In this document: piece by piece, positions 24,828 to 36,937 of the stretch | How positions within the stretch are numbered: the stretch's first letter is position 1 | How the letters are laid out: every line of letters begins with the position of its first letter | Source: Viola odorata | Lineage: Eukaryota; Streptophyta; Magnoliopsida; Malpighiales; Violaceae | DNA length: 64,000 bases | NCBI GenBank assembly: GCA_963691705.1 | Contig: OY829546.1 | Coordinates: forward strand, 6,582,001 to 6,646,000 | Direction of reading: 5' to 3' | Position numbers and translations under genes: made by a program | Notes under the pieces: generated by a model | What the model saw: the letters and a program-made list of their open reading frames with translations, nothing else | Database searches by the model: none | What the model was told of the DNA's origin: nothing

Positions 24828-25019
24828 ATGAAAAATCCAATCTCTCTAGAAAGATGAAATCAAAATTCTTTCATCTTGATAATCGTTTTCTGATGATGTG
24901 TGCGAACGAAAATTTCACATCAAATCAACCAAAATAAAGCCAGTCCTATTTCTCTAACAATTTCTTTATTACTTCTCCGGGGAGAAATGGACTGGGTTGA
25001 TCTCTGTTCATCCAATTAA
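24828..25019 (+). promoter_or_regulatory. Three upstream ORFs in the BLH1-like leader
   Basis: Three short ATG-started frames precede the leader intron. uORF1 at 24828-24857 encodes MKNPISLER. uORF2 begins at ATG 24854, so its start overlaps the stop of uORF1 in an ATGA junction, and it encodes 27 residues ending near 24937. uORF3 at 24987-25019 encodes MDWVDLCSSN. All end before the main start codon. Such uORFs usually lower or condition translation of the main frame. Whether they are translated here is inference. Confidence 0.55.
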
Positions 25020-25040
25020 TAATACATCTATTCTGCCAAG

Positions 25041-25149
25041 GTACCACCATAAACAACAAAATAAAGAATTGATGTTACCTTATGTTTTCTTGGCATGTGA
25101 AGTTTCCAACACTAATCTTCTTTAATTCTTTTATGTTTTTTGTGTGCAG
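25041..25149 (+). other. 5'-UTR intron of the BLH1-like gene
   Basis: The donor CCAAG|GTACCA at 25041 and acceptor TTTTTTGTGTGCAG|AAAG ending at 25149 enclose a 109-base AT-rich segment. Removing it joins the uORF-bearing leader to the exon that holds the main start codon. It is inferred from splice-site quality only. Confidence 0.55.
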
Positions 25150-25245
25150 AAAGACAGCCTCTGGTGTGGTGATAAGTTAGTTGGTTATTTCTTCAAAAAA
25201 AAAAATCAGCATCTCTCTCTCACTTCTTCCGAGAAATCCGTTACG

Positions 25246-27930
25246 ATGGGGACATATTTCCATGCGAATCATCATCCCGAAATTCAAGCGTCAGCTGAAG
25301 GCCTTCAGACCCTCGTGCTCATGAACCCTACTTATGTCCAATACTCCGACACTCCTCCTCAACCTCCTCAGCCCTCCTCCGCCGCTGCCGCCAACAACCT
25401 CGTTTTCCTCAACGCCACCACCAACCTCTCCCCTCCGCCTCACCTCTCCTCCGCCCACGCGCCTCCCACCACCACTCAGCAATTCGTCGGCATCCCTTTA
25501 GACCCCACCTCGCACCACCACGACGCTCTGCATGGACTCATCCCCCGCATCCACTACAACCTCTACAACCAAATCGACCACGCACCACCCGCGCGTGACA
25601 CCCCACGCGCCCAACAGGGTCTCTCCTTGAGCCTCTCCTCTCAGCAGCAGCACCACCAGCATCACCATGGGTATGGATCGCAGGGTCCGACAGTGTCGGG
25701 TGATCAGGATATGAGAGCTTCGGGCGGGTCGGTTTCGTCGGGTTCTGGTGTGACGACAAATGGAGTGTCGGGTATGCAAGGGGTGTTGTTGAGCTCAAAG
25801 TACCTGAAAGCTGCTCAAGAACTGCTTGATGAGGTTGTTAATGTGAACAGTAATGATGGGATTAAGAGTGAAATGTCCAAAAAGGGCAGTGCGATTAGTA
25901 GTAATAACAGTAGCAAGGTTGTTGGCGAGTCATCGGGTGGTGATCATGGGTCGGGTGGGGTAGTTTCTGAAACGGGTGGGAAACGTCCAGCGGATCTTAC
26001 CACAGCTGAGAGACAAGAAATTCAGATGAAGAAAGCTAAACTTATTGGCATGCTTGATGAGGTACATATAAATATACTCTTTTTATTTATTGTTTTTCTT
26101 ATGAAAGTTATAATAAAATATTCATGAATTAATCAAGTAAACTATTTGGCTTCTATTTATGGAATTTCATAATTCATACAACTGTTGTTTCATGGGTTGG
26201 TGTTTCTCTTGGTTTTAAGACCAGGGAAGAATATTTGAAGGTGATTTTGATTGAGAGGGCAACTACTTTTTCTTGAATTACAGGCCAAAGTTTTCTTAAA
26301 TTGGAAAATAATTATCATTAGTAAAGTAATTTGATTTCCAGCTTCTTAATTGAGACATGATTTTTAACTAGATTGGAACAGAGGAGGTCACTAATTCTAA
26401 TATTTTTGATCTCTCCGGCTATCGTAAAAATTGTAATCATTCAATTTCTTTTATTGTCACTAACCAATAATGGAAATGGATTTTTTTGTTCTCCCGAAGG
26501 TGGAGCAGAGGTACAGACAGTATCATCACCAGATGCAGATAGTGATTTCTCAATTCCAGCAAGCAGCAGGAGTTGGGTCTGCTAAGACATACACATCACT
26601 TGCACTTCAGACAATCTCAAAGCAGTTCCGGTGCTTGAAAGATGCAATTACAGGTCAGATTAAAGCTGCCAACAAGAGCTTAGGTGAAGACGATTGTCTG
26701 GGAGGAAAGAGTGAGGGTTCGAGGCTTAAATTCGTCGATCATCATCTTCGTCAGCAGCGCGCACTCCAACAGTTGGGAATGATCCAGCACAATGCTTGGA
26801 GACCCCAGAGAGGATTGCCCGAACGATCTGTCTCCGTTCTTCGCGCTTGGCTATTCGAACACTTCCTCCACCCGTAAGTAACTTTGAGAATTATGATCCA
26901 TACCATGATCTTGTTCTACGGATTCAGAATGTCTAAATCTGTGAATTTGTCTGTCAGGTACCCGAAGGATTCGGACAAGCACATGCTAGCGAAACAGACA
27001 GGACTCACTAGGAGTCAGGTATGGTCTACTTCTGTTCAGAATATTTCAAAAAATTCATCTGGTATGTTGTAGAAGTTCCTGTATTTGATTTCTGATATTG
27101 TTGTTCAGGTGTCTAATTGGTTCATAAATGCTCGAGTTCGTCTGTGGAAGCCAATGGTGGAGGAGATGTACTTGGAGGAAGTAAAGGAGCAGGAACAGAA
27201 CGGATCCGACGATAAGATGAACAAAAGCGAGCATAATGAAGATTCACCTTCCAAGTCAATCCAGCAAGAGAGGAGTTCAGCAACAGAGAACCAAGCTAAA
27301 GGTTTCAATTCACCAAACCAGAATGCTCATTCTGCAATATCTATGTCCACAGCTTCGACATCTCCCGTGGGAGGAAATGTTAATCGGAGCCAGTCAGGAT
27401 TCTCGCTCATAGGCTCATCAGAATTAGAAGGGATCACACAAGGAAGTCCAAAGAAAAGAAACACTGATCTGATGCATTCCCCGAACAGCTACCCGTCGAT
27501 AAACATGGATGTGAAGCCTGGTGATTTGAACAATGACCATATGTCTATGAAATTTGGGGATGAGAGGCAGAGTAGAGACGGCTACTCGTTCATGGGTGGT
27601 CAAACCAACTTCATTGGAGGTTTTGGGCAATACCCAATTGGTGAAATCGGAAGGTTCGATGCAGAGCAGTTCGCACCGAGGTTTTCGGGTAATGGCGTTT
27701 CGCTCACCCTCGGCCTTCCCCATTGTGAAAACCTCTCTTTATCAGGTACCCATCAATCTTTTCTTCCTAACCCAAGCATTCAATTGGGTAGAAGAGTAGA
27801 GCTTGGAGAAGCAAATGAGTTTGGAGCCATCAACACATCTGCACCGCACTCTTCCTCTGCGTACGAGAGCATCAACATTCAGAACCGAAAGAGGTTCGCA
27901 GCACAATTGTTGCCAGACTTTGTGGCCTGA
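25246..27930 (+). CDS. BLH1: BEL1-like homeodomain transcription factor, BLH1 type (4 coding exons)
   Basis: A TALE-class homeodomain factor. BELL proteins act in the nucleus as heterodimers with KNOX partners and control meristem, organ and stress programmes. Coding exons are 25246-26061, 26500-26873, 26958-27018 and 27109-27930, all with GT-AG borders and matching phases, giving 690 residues, usual for the family. The start MGTYFHANH fits the MxxYFHG-type BLH1 N-terminus, although the frame is open further upstream. Visible domains are GLSLSLSS (N-terminal ZIBEL-like motif), the SKY box with [18 protein letters not shown] (about 181-198), the BELL helix from about 262, and the homeodomain to about 432, with the TALE loop P-Y-P (397-399) and the recognition helix [13 protein letters not shown]. 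The C-terminus has VSLTLGLPH and ends QLLPDFVA as in BLH1. No damage is seen. Confidence 0.92.
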
Positions 27931-28203
27931 CCTGGAAAAAAATTAGCTGAGAAACATCTCTTCCCACTATTTCTTGCTATTCCAAGTATTACTAAGCAGG
28001 GAACAAGGAAAATGCTTGGTAGTGTAAAGAAAACAAGAAAATTTACTTAGTATAGGTCTTATACTTGGCATATAGAACCATTGAGTTCTTAGACAGCTTA
28101 GGATTTGAGCATATATGGTTGAAGATTGTATATTATTTTTGTAAGTTTTGAAGATGGATAGATGGATTGGTGTCATAAAAAGTTAGTTTATTGGGGTATA
28201 CCA

Positions 28204-28264
28204 ATATATATATATATATATATTGATTGTGAGAAAAAAGACATTGTATATTTCATCAAATAAA
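28204..28264 (+). terminator. BLH1-like 3' region: (AT)n run and poly(A) signal
   Basis: An (AT)n microsatellite (28204-28223) is followed by a perfect AATAAA at 28259-28264, about 330 bases after the stop codon. This is a plausible polyadenylation signal for the BLH1-like transcript. Plant poly(A) signals are loose, so the exact site is uncertain. Confidence 0.4.
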
Positions 28265-29787
28265 TGAGATGTTGAAGTCCTTATCTCCATTTGATTGCCC
28301 ATGTAATACATGAAATGCAGGGGAAAAGGACTTCCAGAATCCAGACAGTCTCATTCGGGACGGAAAAAGTGTTTGATTACTGGCTTCTCTGTATCTGTAT
28401 ACGATGGACCGACATGTGGTTTGGTTTGTTGGAGATCGCTCGTTCCATCTTTATGTATGAATGAAGACGTGCTGGAACACTTTAACCCTAAAAATACAAT
28501 TCAACTATGGTATCTAACATTATTTGGATTCCCTACAAAAAAGGGATATGCCTTTTAGTACTGTATGGCTTGGATCATGAGTATCACGTCTCATTCTAAG
28601 AAGAAGAAAAAAAAACTAAGAGTTGAAGTCAGCAATGGCTACCAGCTATGATTTTCTGATGCATGCCGCCTAGCAGATAAGATTCATAAGAAGCCTGAAA
28701 AGGTCCTCTGGCTCAAGAAAATGTATAAAAATACTAAAGGCAGCCAAATAAAGTCAAGAAAGAGTTAGTACAAGTATTAAAATTAACCAAACAGATGTTG
28801 CAAAATCAGAGTAGGTTAATTTTTCGATTTTTTTGGTATCTTTTTCGCCCTTCCGATAAGAGATTATTATCGTTTGAGTATAATTAGACTTTAATAAGAT
28901 AACTCTTCCAATATGATTTGCTCTATTCTACCGACTCAAATATGATAGCATAGTAGTTTAATAAAGGACGAAAAGGACCAGAGTATTGTTTATTCGAATG
29001 AAACACATCAATATCAGCTACAAAACAAATTTTGACAATAATTTATGAAAGATTGCTTCTGTGCCAAGGATACTGATGTCTTGATGACCTCACCTATCAT
29101 CATATATAAATGGTTTTATATACATGGATTATGTTTTCCTCTAGATACTAATTTAAAATTCTTTCGGCTAGGTCTTTTTGATTCCTTGGTCTACTAAAGG
29201 GAAATATATTCCAGTTCTAGGTTGAAATCTGATGATGCATTTCATGCCGTCATTATCTATAAAATCACATTTGGTTTTATCTATGAAACTATACCCACAT
29301 TAGGTTTTATCAATCTAATTTTATATATAGATGACATTATACACTAGGCATCTATTTTACAACTACCATAGTTTTTCGAGCTCGACCGGGTACTAATTTT
29401 GTTCGAGCATGATTAGGTCCAACAGTACAACTAACATAGTAATAAACAACATATAAAGCAAATTTGACAACATGTGGGCCATCAGAGTACTGTACAATTT
29501 GTATTGAGATACACTAAACCAGTTAAATTTCACAAGTACAGTTTTCACACTGAGATAGAACCTAAATTTATATCACAAACTGAAAGAAGAAATTAACATC
29601 AGAGAAACAGATATACTGTACCTAAGTAACATGGTATCATAATAACGATATCTAACCGCTCTAGTCTTCTGTACGAGCGTAAAAAATGAATTCTTAGTGC
29701 TTGGTTAGGCCAGATGTGATTGAATCCTGGCTAAAGAACAGTCACAAAAGAGGTTGTGAAAAAAACTACAAATCCATGTTGGTCATA
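28265..29787. other. Intergenic stretch between BLH1-like and BTB genes
   Basis: The two genes converge here. No frame shows conserved sequence. The 82-codon frame at 28310-28558 has no domain. The last few hundred bases (about 29500-29787) are probably the 3'-UTR of the minus-strand BTB gene. Confidence 0.5.
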
Positions 29788-31083
29788 TCATGGTCCTAGC
29801 CTTCTCTTGGCAACCTTGGTCCTGTAACACCACACCTCAAACGCCTCAGTCAAGTCCGGATAACTAATATGTTCATTTCCTAACCATTCAGTCAAAATCT
29901 TAGCCTGCTCCGCAGATGGCAATGTAAGAATCATTGAGACAAATGTAGATCCCAGTGACTGCCAAATCTCTCCATCGAATTTAAGTTCTGGAGTTTCCCC
30001 CTCAGTAGTTAAAACAGTGTCAACCACAGGCTTTGTAACCCTCACAAATGGAAGCCACACCTTCACCATATGTAGCCGTTTGGTTGCAGGCAAAACAACA
30101 GTACCATACCCAATTGCTTCTAAAACCTTTGCTGCCACCTCAGTGATCTTCAATTTTGTCTCGAACATATCAGTTGTTAAACTCGCTTGCTCAACTACCT
30201 TAACAATTTTATCTGATGCATCTACCCAACTGCAAACAAATTCCTTCATGATTTCCAACTTACTTAAAATCTGGCAAGCCCATGAAAAATCTGACAAATA
30301 TGTTTGGAATGATCGCACTCTCCCTGCCCCAGAAACTGACTCCAAAGACTCATGTGATATAGCTTCCAATAGATTGTTAAATCTAGCAAACAGTTCCTTC
30401 ATGTGTTCCTTCACCCTATCTTTTATCTTGTCATCGGTTGCCAATAAAGGGGCATCATCATCTTCTGTCAGCATGTATTCAACCTGCTCTTGGGTAGAAG
30501 TTTTAAGATCATTCATGGGTGATGGAGGAGATGATGTAGCAAATTGAATTGCGGAGTGAAAAATTCTCAATACAGTTGAAGGGTTGACTGGTTGTACACG
30601 GGCGAGAACAGGCTCTACTTTCGATCCCATCACAGGTATGATTTTTAGAATCTCCTCCTCCTCAGCTTCTTCCCAAGGGACTGCTTCCAAATAGTTCACA
30701 CAAGCTACAACAATTTGAGGACAGTCAAGCTCAACAGCCACTCGTAGAACACCGAGGGCATTCTTCACACCATGCCACATGTCATCTAATGAGCTGTCTG
30801 TCCAATCATAAAGAAGACGGAGAAAATTCACATAATGATCAAAGTCTGACTCCTGACAGTAAACTTCAACACAGTTCCGTGAGTCAATTATCTGGCATGT
30901 AGGCCAGTTATCAGAAAGGCGATCAGCAAAGTACTTGCTCTTCTCTATCAATATACGAGAATGGCAGTAAAACCATTCATCCCGGCCCTCTTCTGTCCGT
31001 AGCCTAACTACAACATCGCTCGTGATTCGATCACCAATCCTGTTTCCTCCCTTTGTTTGATTAACATAAAGTAGGAGAAACAT
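29788..31083 (-). CDS. BTB/POZ domain protein, At3g05675 family
   Basis: Plant BTB/POZ proteins commonly act as substrate adaptors of CUL3 ubiquitin ligases. The function of this subfamily is not well established. The 431-residue frame has a BTB-like domain at about 16-130 (SDVVVRL, FYCHSRILIEKSKYFADRL, VEVYCQESDFDHYVNFLRLLY, VAVELDCPQIVVACVNYLEAVPWEE) and a long helical C-terminal region ending WCYRTKVAKRRLG. Length and features match Arabidopsis At3g05675. The start is the weak point. ATG 31083 gives an MFLLLYVNQTK lead-in that looks more like read-through of an intron than a conserved N-terminus. A splice acceptor (CAAACAAAG) sits just inside, so the true start may lie in an upstream exon. 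The gene converges with the BLH1-like gene. Confidence 0.85.
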   Translation of the reverse strand: MFLLLYVNQTKGGNRIGDRITSDVVVRLRTEEGRDEWFYCHSRILIEKSKYFADRLSDNWPTCQIIDSRNCVEVYCQESDFDHYVNFLRLLYDWTDSSLDDMWHGVKNALGVLRVAVELDCPQIVVACVNYLEAVPWEEAEEEEILKIIPVMGSKVEPVLARVQPVNPSTVLRIFHSAIQFATSSPPSPMNDLKTSTQEQVEYMLTEDDDAPLLATDDKIKDRVKEHMKELFARFNNLLEAISHESLESVSGAGRVRSFQTYLSDFSWACQILSKLEIMKEFVCSWVDASDKIVKVVEQASLTTDMFETKLKITEVAAKVLEAIGYGTVVLPATKRLHMVKVWLPFVRVTKPVVDTVLTTEGETPELKFDGEIWQSLGSTFVSMILTLPSAEQAKILTEWLGNEHISYPDLTEAFEVWCYRTKVAKRRLGP

Positions 31084-31930
31084 AACTTAGAGAAAATAGA
31101 AAACCACCAACTGGGAAACTCTTTACTCAAGTTCATAGCACGGCAGTATTTTTGCTGTATATTCTAAATAACAATAATAACAAAACCATAATCATTTCAC
31201 TCATACTAGCTAGCTTAGATTACATGAAGCATGGATTGAGACAAAACCAAATAAAGGTGTCAAGTAACAAATTTTTAGAATGGAACAGAAATGGAGGCAA
31301 GAATGCAAAACGAAAGCTCATACACCATCATCCACCCAGGCCACTTAGGATATAAATTCAATTCATTTCAACTCTTATGTAATCCCCCACTCCTAAAATG
31401 ACTAAGTACTAAGAAAATCCTACCTCCCTATTCAAGGTCAAAATGATCTTTGTAGGATTTCTAACACAGAACAAACTGAACTTAATGGAAACAACAAATT
31501 CACACAAGGAGCAAGAAAGGATAACTTACAGTGGAACCCATCAAAGCAGTCAAAAACTAGTAAGCATTTTGTTGACTCGTTATGCTTTCCACAAACATAC
31601 AAGAATCTGCTCAAGAACCATTAAAAAGAAGAGCATCAACTTAAAATGCACAGACTTATCAGGTATTATCACTACAACTTGAACATTCTGGTTTTGAAGA
31701 AAGAACTATCACCAAATATTTTCCACATAGGAAATTATATCAAGATTATGCAGACATTCCAAGATTACGCGAACCCATCAATCGTAGGGCACTAATCTTT
31801 CTTTAAGCACATAATTACGCATGACAGATAAATAATTAGCAAAAGGGGTTTAGAATGGAACCTGATTGAGCTTGGAACTTTCACATCAGCTGATAAAATG
31901 ACAAAGCCGCAACCCTAGAATCAGCTTCAG

Positions 31931-31966
<36 letters not shown>

Positions 31967-32000
31967 AAATGACAAAGCTTCAGTTCTGCAGACGCTAGTG
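31084..32000 (-). other. Probable 5' leader and leader intron of the BTB gene
   Basis: Upstream of the BTB frame, the minus strand shows a possible donor AATCAG|GTTCCA (near 31860), which would leave a leader intron of about 0.75 kb ending near 31060. The presumed first exon overlaps a (GA)n/(TC)n microsatellite. No extra coding exon is recognisable. This reading is inference from splice-like motifs. Confidence 0.35.
31934..31963. repeat. (TC)n microsatellite
   Basis: About 15 uninterrupted TC units are present. The flanks share ATAAAATGACAAAGC (near 31893 and 31964), so the run lies between short direct repeats. On the minus strand it is a GA tract in the presumed leader of the BTB gene. 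Confidence 0.85.
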
Positions 32001-35000
32001 GTTTTTGCAATTAGTTCTTAGTTTTTGCAGGTGATTCTTTGATTATCCTTACTAACTTGGAAAAGAGGCCCTAATTAGAATATATTAAGTTTGGGCCTGT
32101 GGGCTCATAGAGCTTCACAGAGGGCCCATTCCCCTTTGTTTTAATATCTCAAAAATATTTGTTTCTAATTAAACTAACTCAACCGAGTAAGTAGGAACTA
32201 GACACTAACTTAATGAAGTAAATAACAAATTTAATGATATATAGAGTAAGAAGTATAATTTATTATTTAATAAAACCAATTTCTGTATTATTTCAAAATG
32301 AAAAATTTTACTCATTAGAAAAAATAATCAAAATTCAGAATTTTAATTTAATAAAAAATTCTTCACTAAAACTTATATAATGTGGAGATTTACTATTTTC
32401 AAAACTATATAAATTTTTTCAGTGAAGTAATTTTTATTGATTTTTTTTTAATTAAAGGGATTTACCAACCTTTAACTTTCAAAAGCTCAAACAAAATTGA
32501 CCAATATTAGATTAGTAATTTAGCTTCATCTGGTCTCTTTGCATTGATAGGAATCCAGTTATTTCAGATACTCTTAGTCCATTGCGGGTTAGACATTGTT
32601 AGTTGCTTGGATAAAGGCTCAAGCTCCCTCTTTTTCTTGTTATATTTAGGGCTTAGATAAGAATTGGTGTGGCTCGAGTCTCCGTATGCGCTCATGCTCG
32701 AGATACAGTATAACTCTTGTGATTTTTTCCTAAATTTTTTCCTTCATGATCAAATTTAATCTACTTTGATGTCGACTTATGACACTCCCAACCTTTGCCT
32801 CTTTTAAGGTTGAGGTAATTTAACCAACAAAATTGTAAGTGCCATACATATTTGGGAAATCAAGAGTTGGTGTTAAAATACAATACCAAGAGTATGCAGT
32901 CTAAAAGTTAGTGTTAAAATACAACATCGAGTGTGTGCAGTCTAGTTGGAATGAAATATATATTGCAACAGAGAATAGAGAAAAGTAAGAGAGAAAAAGG
33001 AGAGTGGAGTCGGTGAATTGATTCCATACTTTGTGTGAGTGTATCTCAAATATTATTTAGCCTCTTTGTAGTTACGGATTTATGATTAAGTTGTAAGTTT
33101 GAGTGATTATCCTTGTGAGGTTTTTTGGGTGTATTTGAGATTTGGGTTTGAGAGAATCTTTTGTACTCCTTTTTTTTTGGTTAGTAAAACTAAACAATGC
33201 AATTTTGGAACTTTTTGGTAATTATTATTTAGGATGCATCTCGCTTTAGCTGTGTTAAGCTTTGTGTGAGTAGAATGGTGTATGTTTGGTTACAGCTGCT
33301 TCTTCATGTAGAAATGTACTTAATTTCTTTTTTGTCTGATCAAAAATCTTCTATTGCTTCTTGTTGGGGCAGTGTATTTTTATGATACATGCTGAAAGAT
33401 TCCTCAACCCCAGTACTAAATGGAGAGCTTTCAGTTCATGTATGCAAGGCCATGGCACGAGGTGGTTGATTTTTATTCCAATGTTGTGAGTGGCCATTTC
33501 TCACTGGCAGACTTGTTTAGAACTGGGCTTACTGGCTTTAAAACTTAAACATTCAGTCATTTTATCTCCTCAATTGGTTGTATCTTATCATGGCCACAAA
33601 ACACTCAATTGTCTCTCCTTTTTTTTTTTGTTGATATAAACTCGGTGTCCTGGTCCCTTTTCAGGCCTGAAACTCAACTGTCTCTTTAATGATGTGATAT
33701 TAGGAAACTCCATGTTTCATGTTTTTTTTTATCCTGTATAATTGATATTCAACATAAAAGATAATCAGCATTCGGCTTTGTTGGCAGAAGCTGTGCTTAT
33801 GTGTCTTCCCAAAATAATAAATGTAACTAACCATCACATATGTGTAATGTAACATAATGATTATTTTCAGGTTGCTGCAAAATCTTGTCGTTTCTTATAC
33901 TTGCTTTGCATTGTTTCATAAGCAGCCTCATTCTGTTCCTGATAATGTAAAAAATTCCTGAAATTTCCAATAAAAATGAATTGTTGCTGCAAAATGAAGA
34001 TAAATCTGGGAGATGGCCAAGAGTGACATTCAACATACTTCTTTCCTATCACAGGGGTTCATTTGAGGGTTAGCAGAAGCAACCTGGCTTGAATACTGTT
34101 CAAGTGTAAGCTGCTTGTCTCCCTATTTTTTGTTTTTAGCTTGTCTCCCTACAATTATTGAACCTTTTTAGATCCAAGTATTTTGTGATGGGCCTTTTGT
34201 TTTACACTTATATTCCTAATAATTGGCATTATGTTATGGGAATCAAATAGTATTTCCCTTGCTTGTGCTTTCTATTTTCTTGGTTGCATTGATATTTTGT
34301 TAAATATTTTGTAGGACCAAGAATTGCTGTAATTCGATATTGTGTACCGAACTTCCTTCTTTGGGTGATAAGTTCAATCTAAATAACTAATACCTTAGAA
34401 GTGTAATGTTTGGAGTTGTGAAGTTGAAGAATCACTGGAATAGAGGTTTATGCATTTCAACACCATTCGTCAGTCCCTCTTTGTCATACTAAACAGAGCT
34501 AAACTTTGCGTAAAACCTATTACATGCAGTCTTGTAATTTCTTGTTTCACTTTTGTGGCAGCTAATGCTCTAATAACTTGTTTGAATACCTGTAATTTTG
34601 GAAAGCTCTGTGGGACTGAGCAATCTGGAAAACCAGATGTTTGTCAGTCCAATGTTGTAGGAATATTAAAGTGAAATCGGCTTTGTAATAGGATGAGAAC
34701 TAGAAGTTCATTAGTAAAAGGAATATCCTTCTTTTGGGCCATAAACTCGTCTTCATCAGTGATTTTTTACCCTGTGTTTTAATTTGGTCAATGAAATTGA
34801 CATGTTTATGAAATGTAGTCAATCAACTCCAATTGATACATTACTTGTTGAGTAAATTATGAGGTGGCTTTATTAATTTATTTCTGAATTGGGAAATGAT
34901 ATGAGAGAACTACAAAACAAAAGTTAGAAAAGGAAAACCGGAAAAGAGAACTGCAACGAAATATAACACCTTCCAAAATCAATGGTATTGATTACCTGAT

Positions 35001-36225
35001 GTAATGACATTCCCTCCTAGTTAGTTCTCAAAACAGTGAAGATCTACCTCACCATTGTCTCAAATTTCACATTATGCGTGGTTGGTTGATGTGATTAAAG
35101 TTAAACTCTATGTAGATGACTTCCACTTTGATTATAAAATATGCTAACTTTATTGCTACTTTTTTTATAGGAATGTGGGGAAGAAAGACAAGTCATGTGT
35201 GTTGAGCTTGTCGCTAACCTATTCCTGTGCAAGGTTCTCACTTAATCTTGTTTGTTTTGCAATGCACCTCTATGGGACACACATTAGTTGCTGATGCATT
35301 TTGTGTCCTGAAATTTAGACATGGTTTGTAATGCTATTTGGTGCAACTTAAACAGTGAATAAATCTTAGATGGGCATAAGTCCCCTGATCTGTTTAAATC
35401 TGCATAATACTGATGTGAAAATACTGATAACAAAATAAAATGAAACTTTACTTTTTTTTATCAAAGGCTGTCTTTCCACATTAGTCTTATCAGTCCTCCT
35501 GTATGATTGCCCTGCATTTTTTCTGAGTCGAGATTTCAGCTGCTCTCAATATCTGTTTATGCACTAAAAAGAAAACTCATTTATGTCTTCCTTTTTAAGT
35601 GACTTCCATCTATATCCAGACACTCTGCATGCATCCCATCTCCTCTTAGTGCTTATTCCAACAAATGCAGCCCAGTTACTTACATCATTCGTCTCTCTTT
35701 CAGGTACGAGTCGACCCGACGAGTCAGACCCGTTTTGACACCCTTGGTAATTACATTGTTGCACTTGAAGATGGAGTGCTATTTGATGAAATATGACCAT
35801 GTTAGTTCATCTAGCTAGGTGTCTCAGTTTTGTTTTTGTTCACTCTTTCTCAATCATAATGAGATTTTCGTCCGCAATTAAACTGTTTTTTTAGTGATAT
35901 TATCTGTGAGTGTTAGTGTTAGTAAAGCACCATAGCCTATAGGATGATTGATGACCAAAGAAACAAACAAAAACGAGCGTGGACCAAAGAAGCCAATATT
36001 ATAAATCCAAAGTACTAATATAAATATGGTCAGACCAACCTAGCCGACTATCTTGCCCACATACTTAAAACCGACGTCACTGGCAAAACCAAAATTCATA
36101 AATTAAATAAGTTGGTCTATAGTTTTTTTAACCACATTCAAAATTTTAATATATACTAATAGTAGTACTATTTAATGATCATAGAAGATTAAAAAACAGA
36201 GAATGATTAGCATGCACTTAATAAT
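32001..36225. other. Intergenic stretch upstream of the copia element
   Basis: No gene can be supported. One segment, 35172-35231 (plus), is bounded by TTTTTTTATAG and AG|GTTCTC and is open in one frame, so it could be an isolated exon, but I do not recognise the protein. A degenerate tandem repeat lies at 32865-32946. The rest is AT-rich with T runs. Confidence 0.45.
32865..32946. repeat. Two-copy tandem repeat, 42-bp unit
   Basis: GTTGGTGTTAAAATACAATA at 32865 recurs as GTTAGTGTTAAAATACAACA at 32907. Both continue to a GAG-GT-TGCAGTCTA motif. It is a simple local duplication. Confidence 0.7.
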
Positions 36226-36230
36226 GTATA

Positions 36231-36892
36231 TGTTGGGTTTGGGCTCCCAACATATGTGGAGAGAAGCCCAATATGCAAGCCCACTAGTCCCTCATCTTAT
36301 TCTCTAAATTAGGGTAAGAAGGCAGCAGCTCATTCAAGCAAAAACAGAAACAAGAGAAAGAGAGAAAAGAGAGAGGAGAAGAGAGAAAACAGATTCGTTC
36401 ATCTCTGCGCAGCCGTGGGAGATTTATTTCTGTGCCTTCGTTCACCGTCGGATCGGGCTGAAATTTAGACAGCAGGTTTACGACATCCGGTTCTTCAATC
36501 TGACCGGTTGGATTGGTGAGACGATATCTGAGCAGGAGGAATCGAGTCCCGCAAGTAGCTGCTGGAAATCTGGTTATGTGTTCTTCCTTTGGTTCTCTAG
36601 TTTCATACTTGTTGTTGGCTGTTTGCCTAGTTGTTGAGCACGATTTGTGCTGTGATTTGAGACACTCTTGTACCCTGATTTTGATCATAGTGGAGCTTGA
36701 TTGACTGGCTTGTGCCCGTGGTTTTTACTTCTCGCATTGAGAAGGTTTTCCACGTTAAAATCGTTGTCTCTTCGTGTATGTGTGATGAATTAGTTGCTGC
36801 CATTAATTTGTTATTGCTCCTCATAGATTCCAGCAAGTTAGGGAAATTATTATCCGCTGCGTATTGCTATTATTGTGTTGAATTTCCCATCA
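36231..36892 (+). repeat. 5' LTR of the copia element
   Basis: The 662-bp LTR runs TGTTGGG to CCATCA. Its first 22 bases can fold (TGTTGGG pairs with CCCAACA). A GA-rich tract (about 36353-36390) lies in the first quarter. The LTR would supply the promoter and poly(A) signal of the element. Confidence 0.95.
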
Positions 36893-36912
36893 GAGTGGTA
36901 GCGGAGCTCTTG
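36893..36912 (+). other. Primer binding site (tRNA-iMet type, degenerate)
   Basis: Just after the 5' LTR comes GAGTGGTAGCGGAGCTC. The copia consensus complementary to initiator tRNA-Met is TGGTATCAGAGC. The match begins at TGGTA (36896) and keeps GAGC with internal changes, so priming by this tRNA is likely but not certain. Confidence 0.6.
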
Positions 36913-36937
36913 GTTTGAGTTTATTTGATTTGCTTGA

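Noticed and set aside
25291..25798. Minus-strand frames rich in G, V and R inside the BLH1-like gene
   Set aside because: Antisense shadows of a proline/serine/histidine-rich coding exon. They show no domain.
28310..28558. 82-codon frame after the BLH1-like gene
   Set aside because: No domain, lies just past the probable poly(A) signal, no promoter-like context.
30017..30547. 176-codon plus-strand frame
   Set aside because: It is the antisense shadow of the BTB gene, whose minus-strand protein is clearly conserved.
35172..35231. Possible isolated plus-strand exon bounded by splice-like sites
   Set aside because: Only 20 codons, unrecognised, and no neighbouring exon could be joined to it.
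36284..36918. Frames inside the 5' LTR repeated identically in the 3' LTR
   Set aside because: LTR sequence is non-coding. The frames are chance and useful only as evidence of LTR identity.
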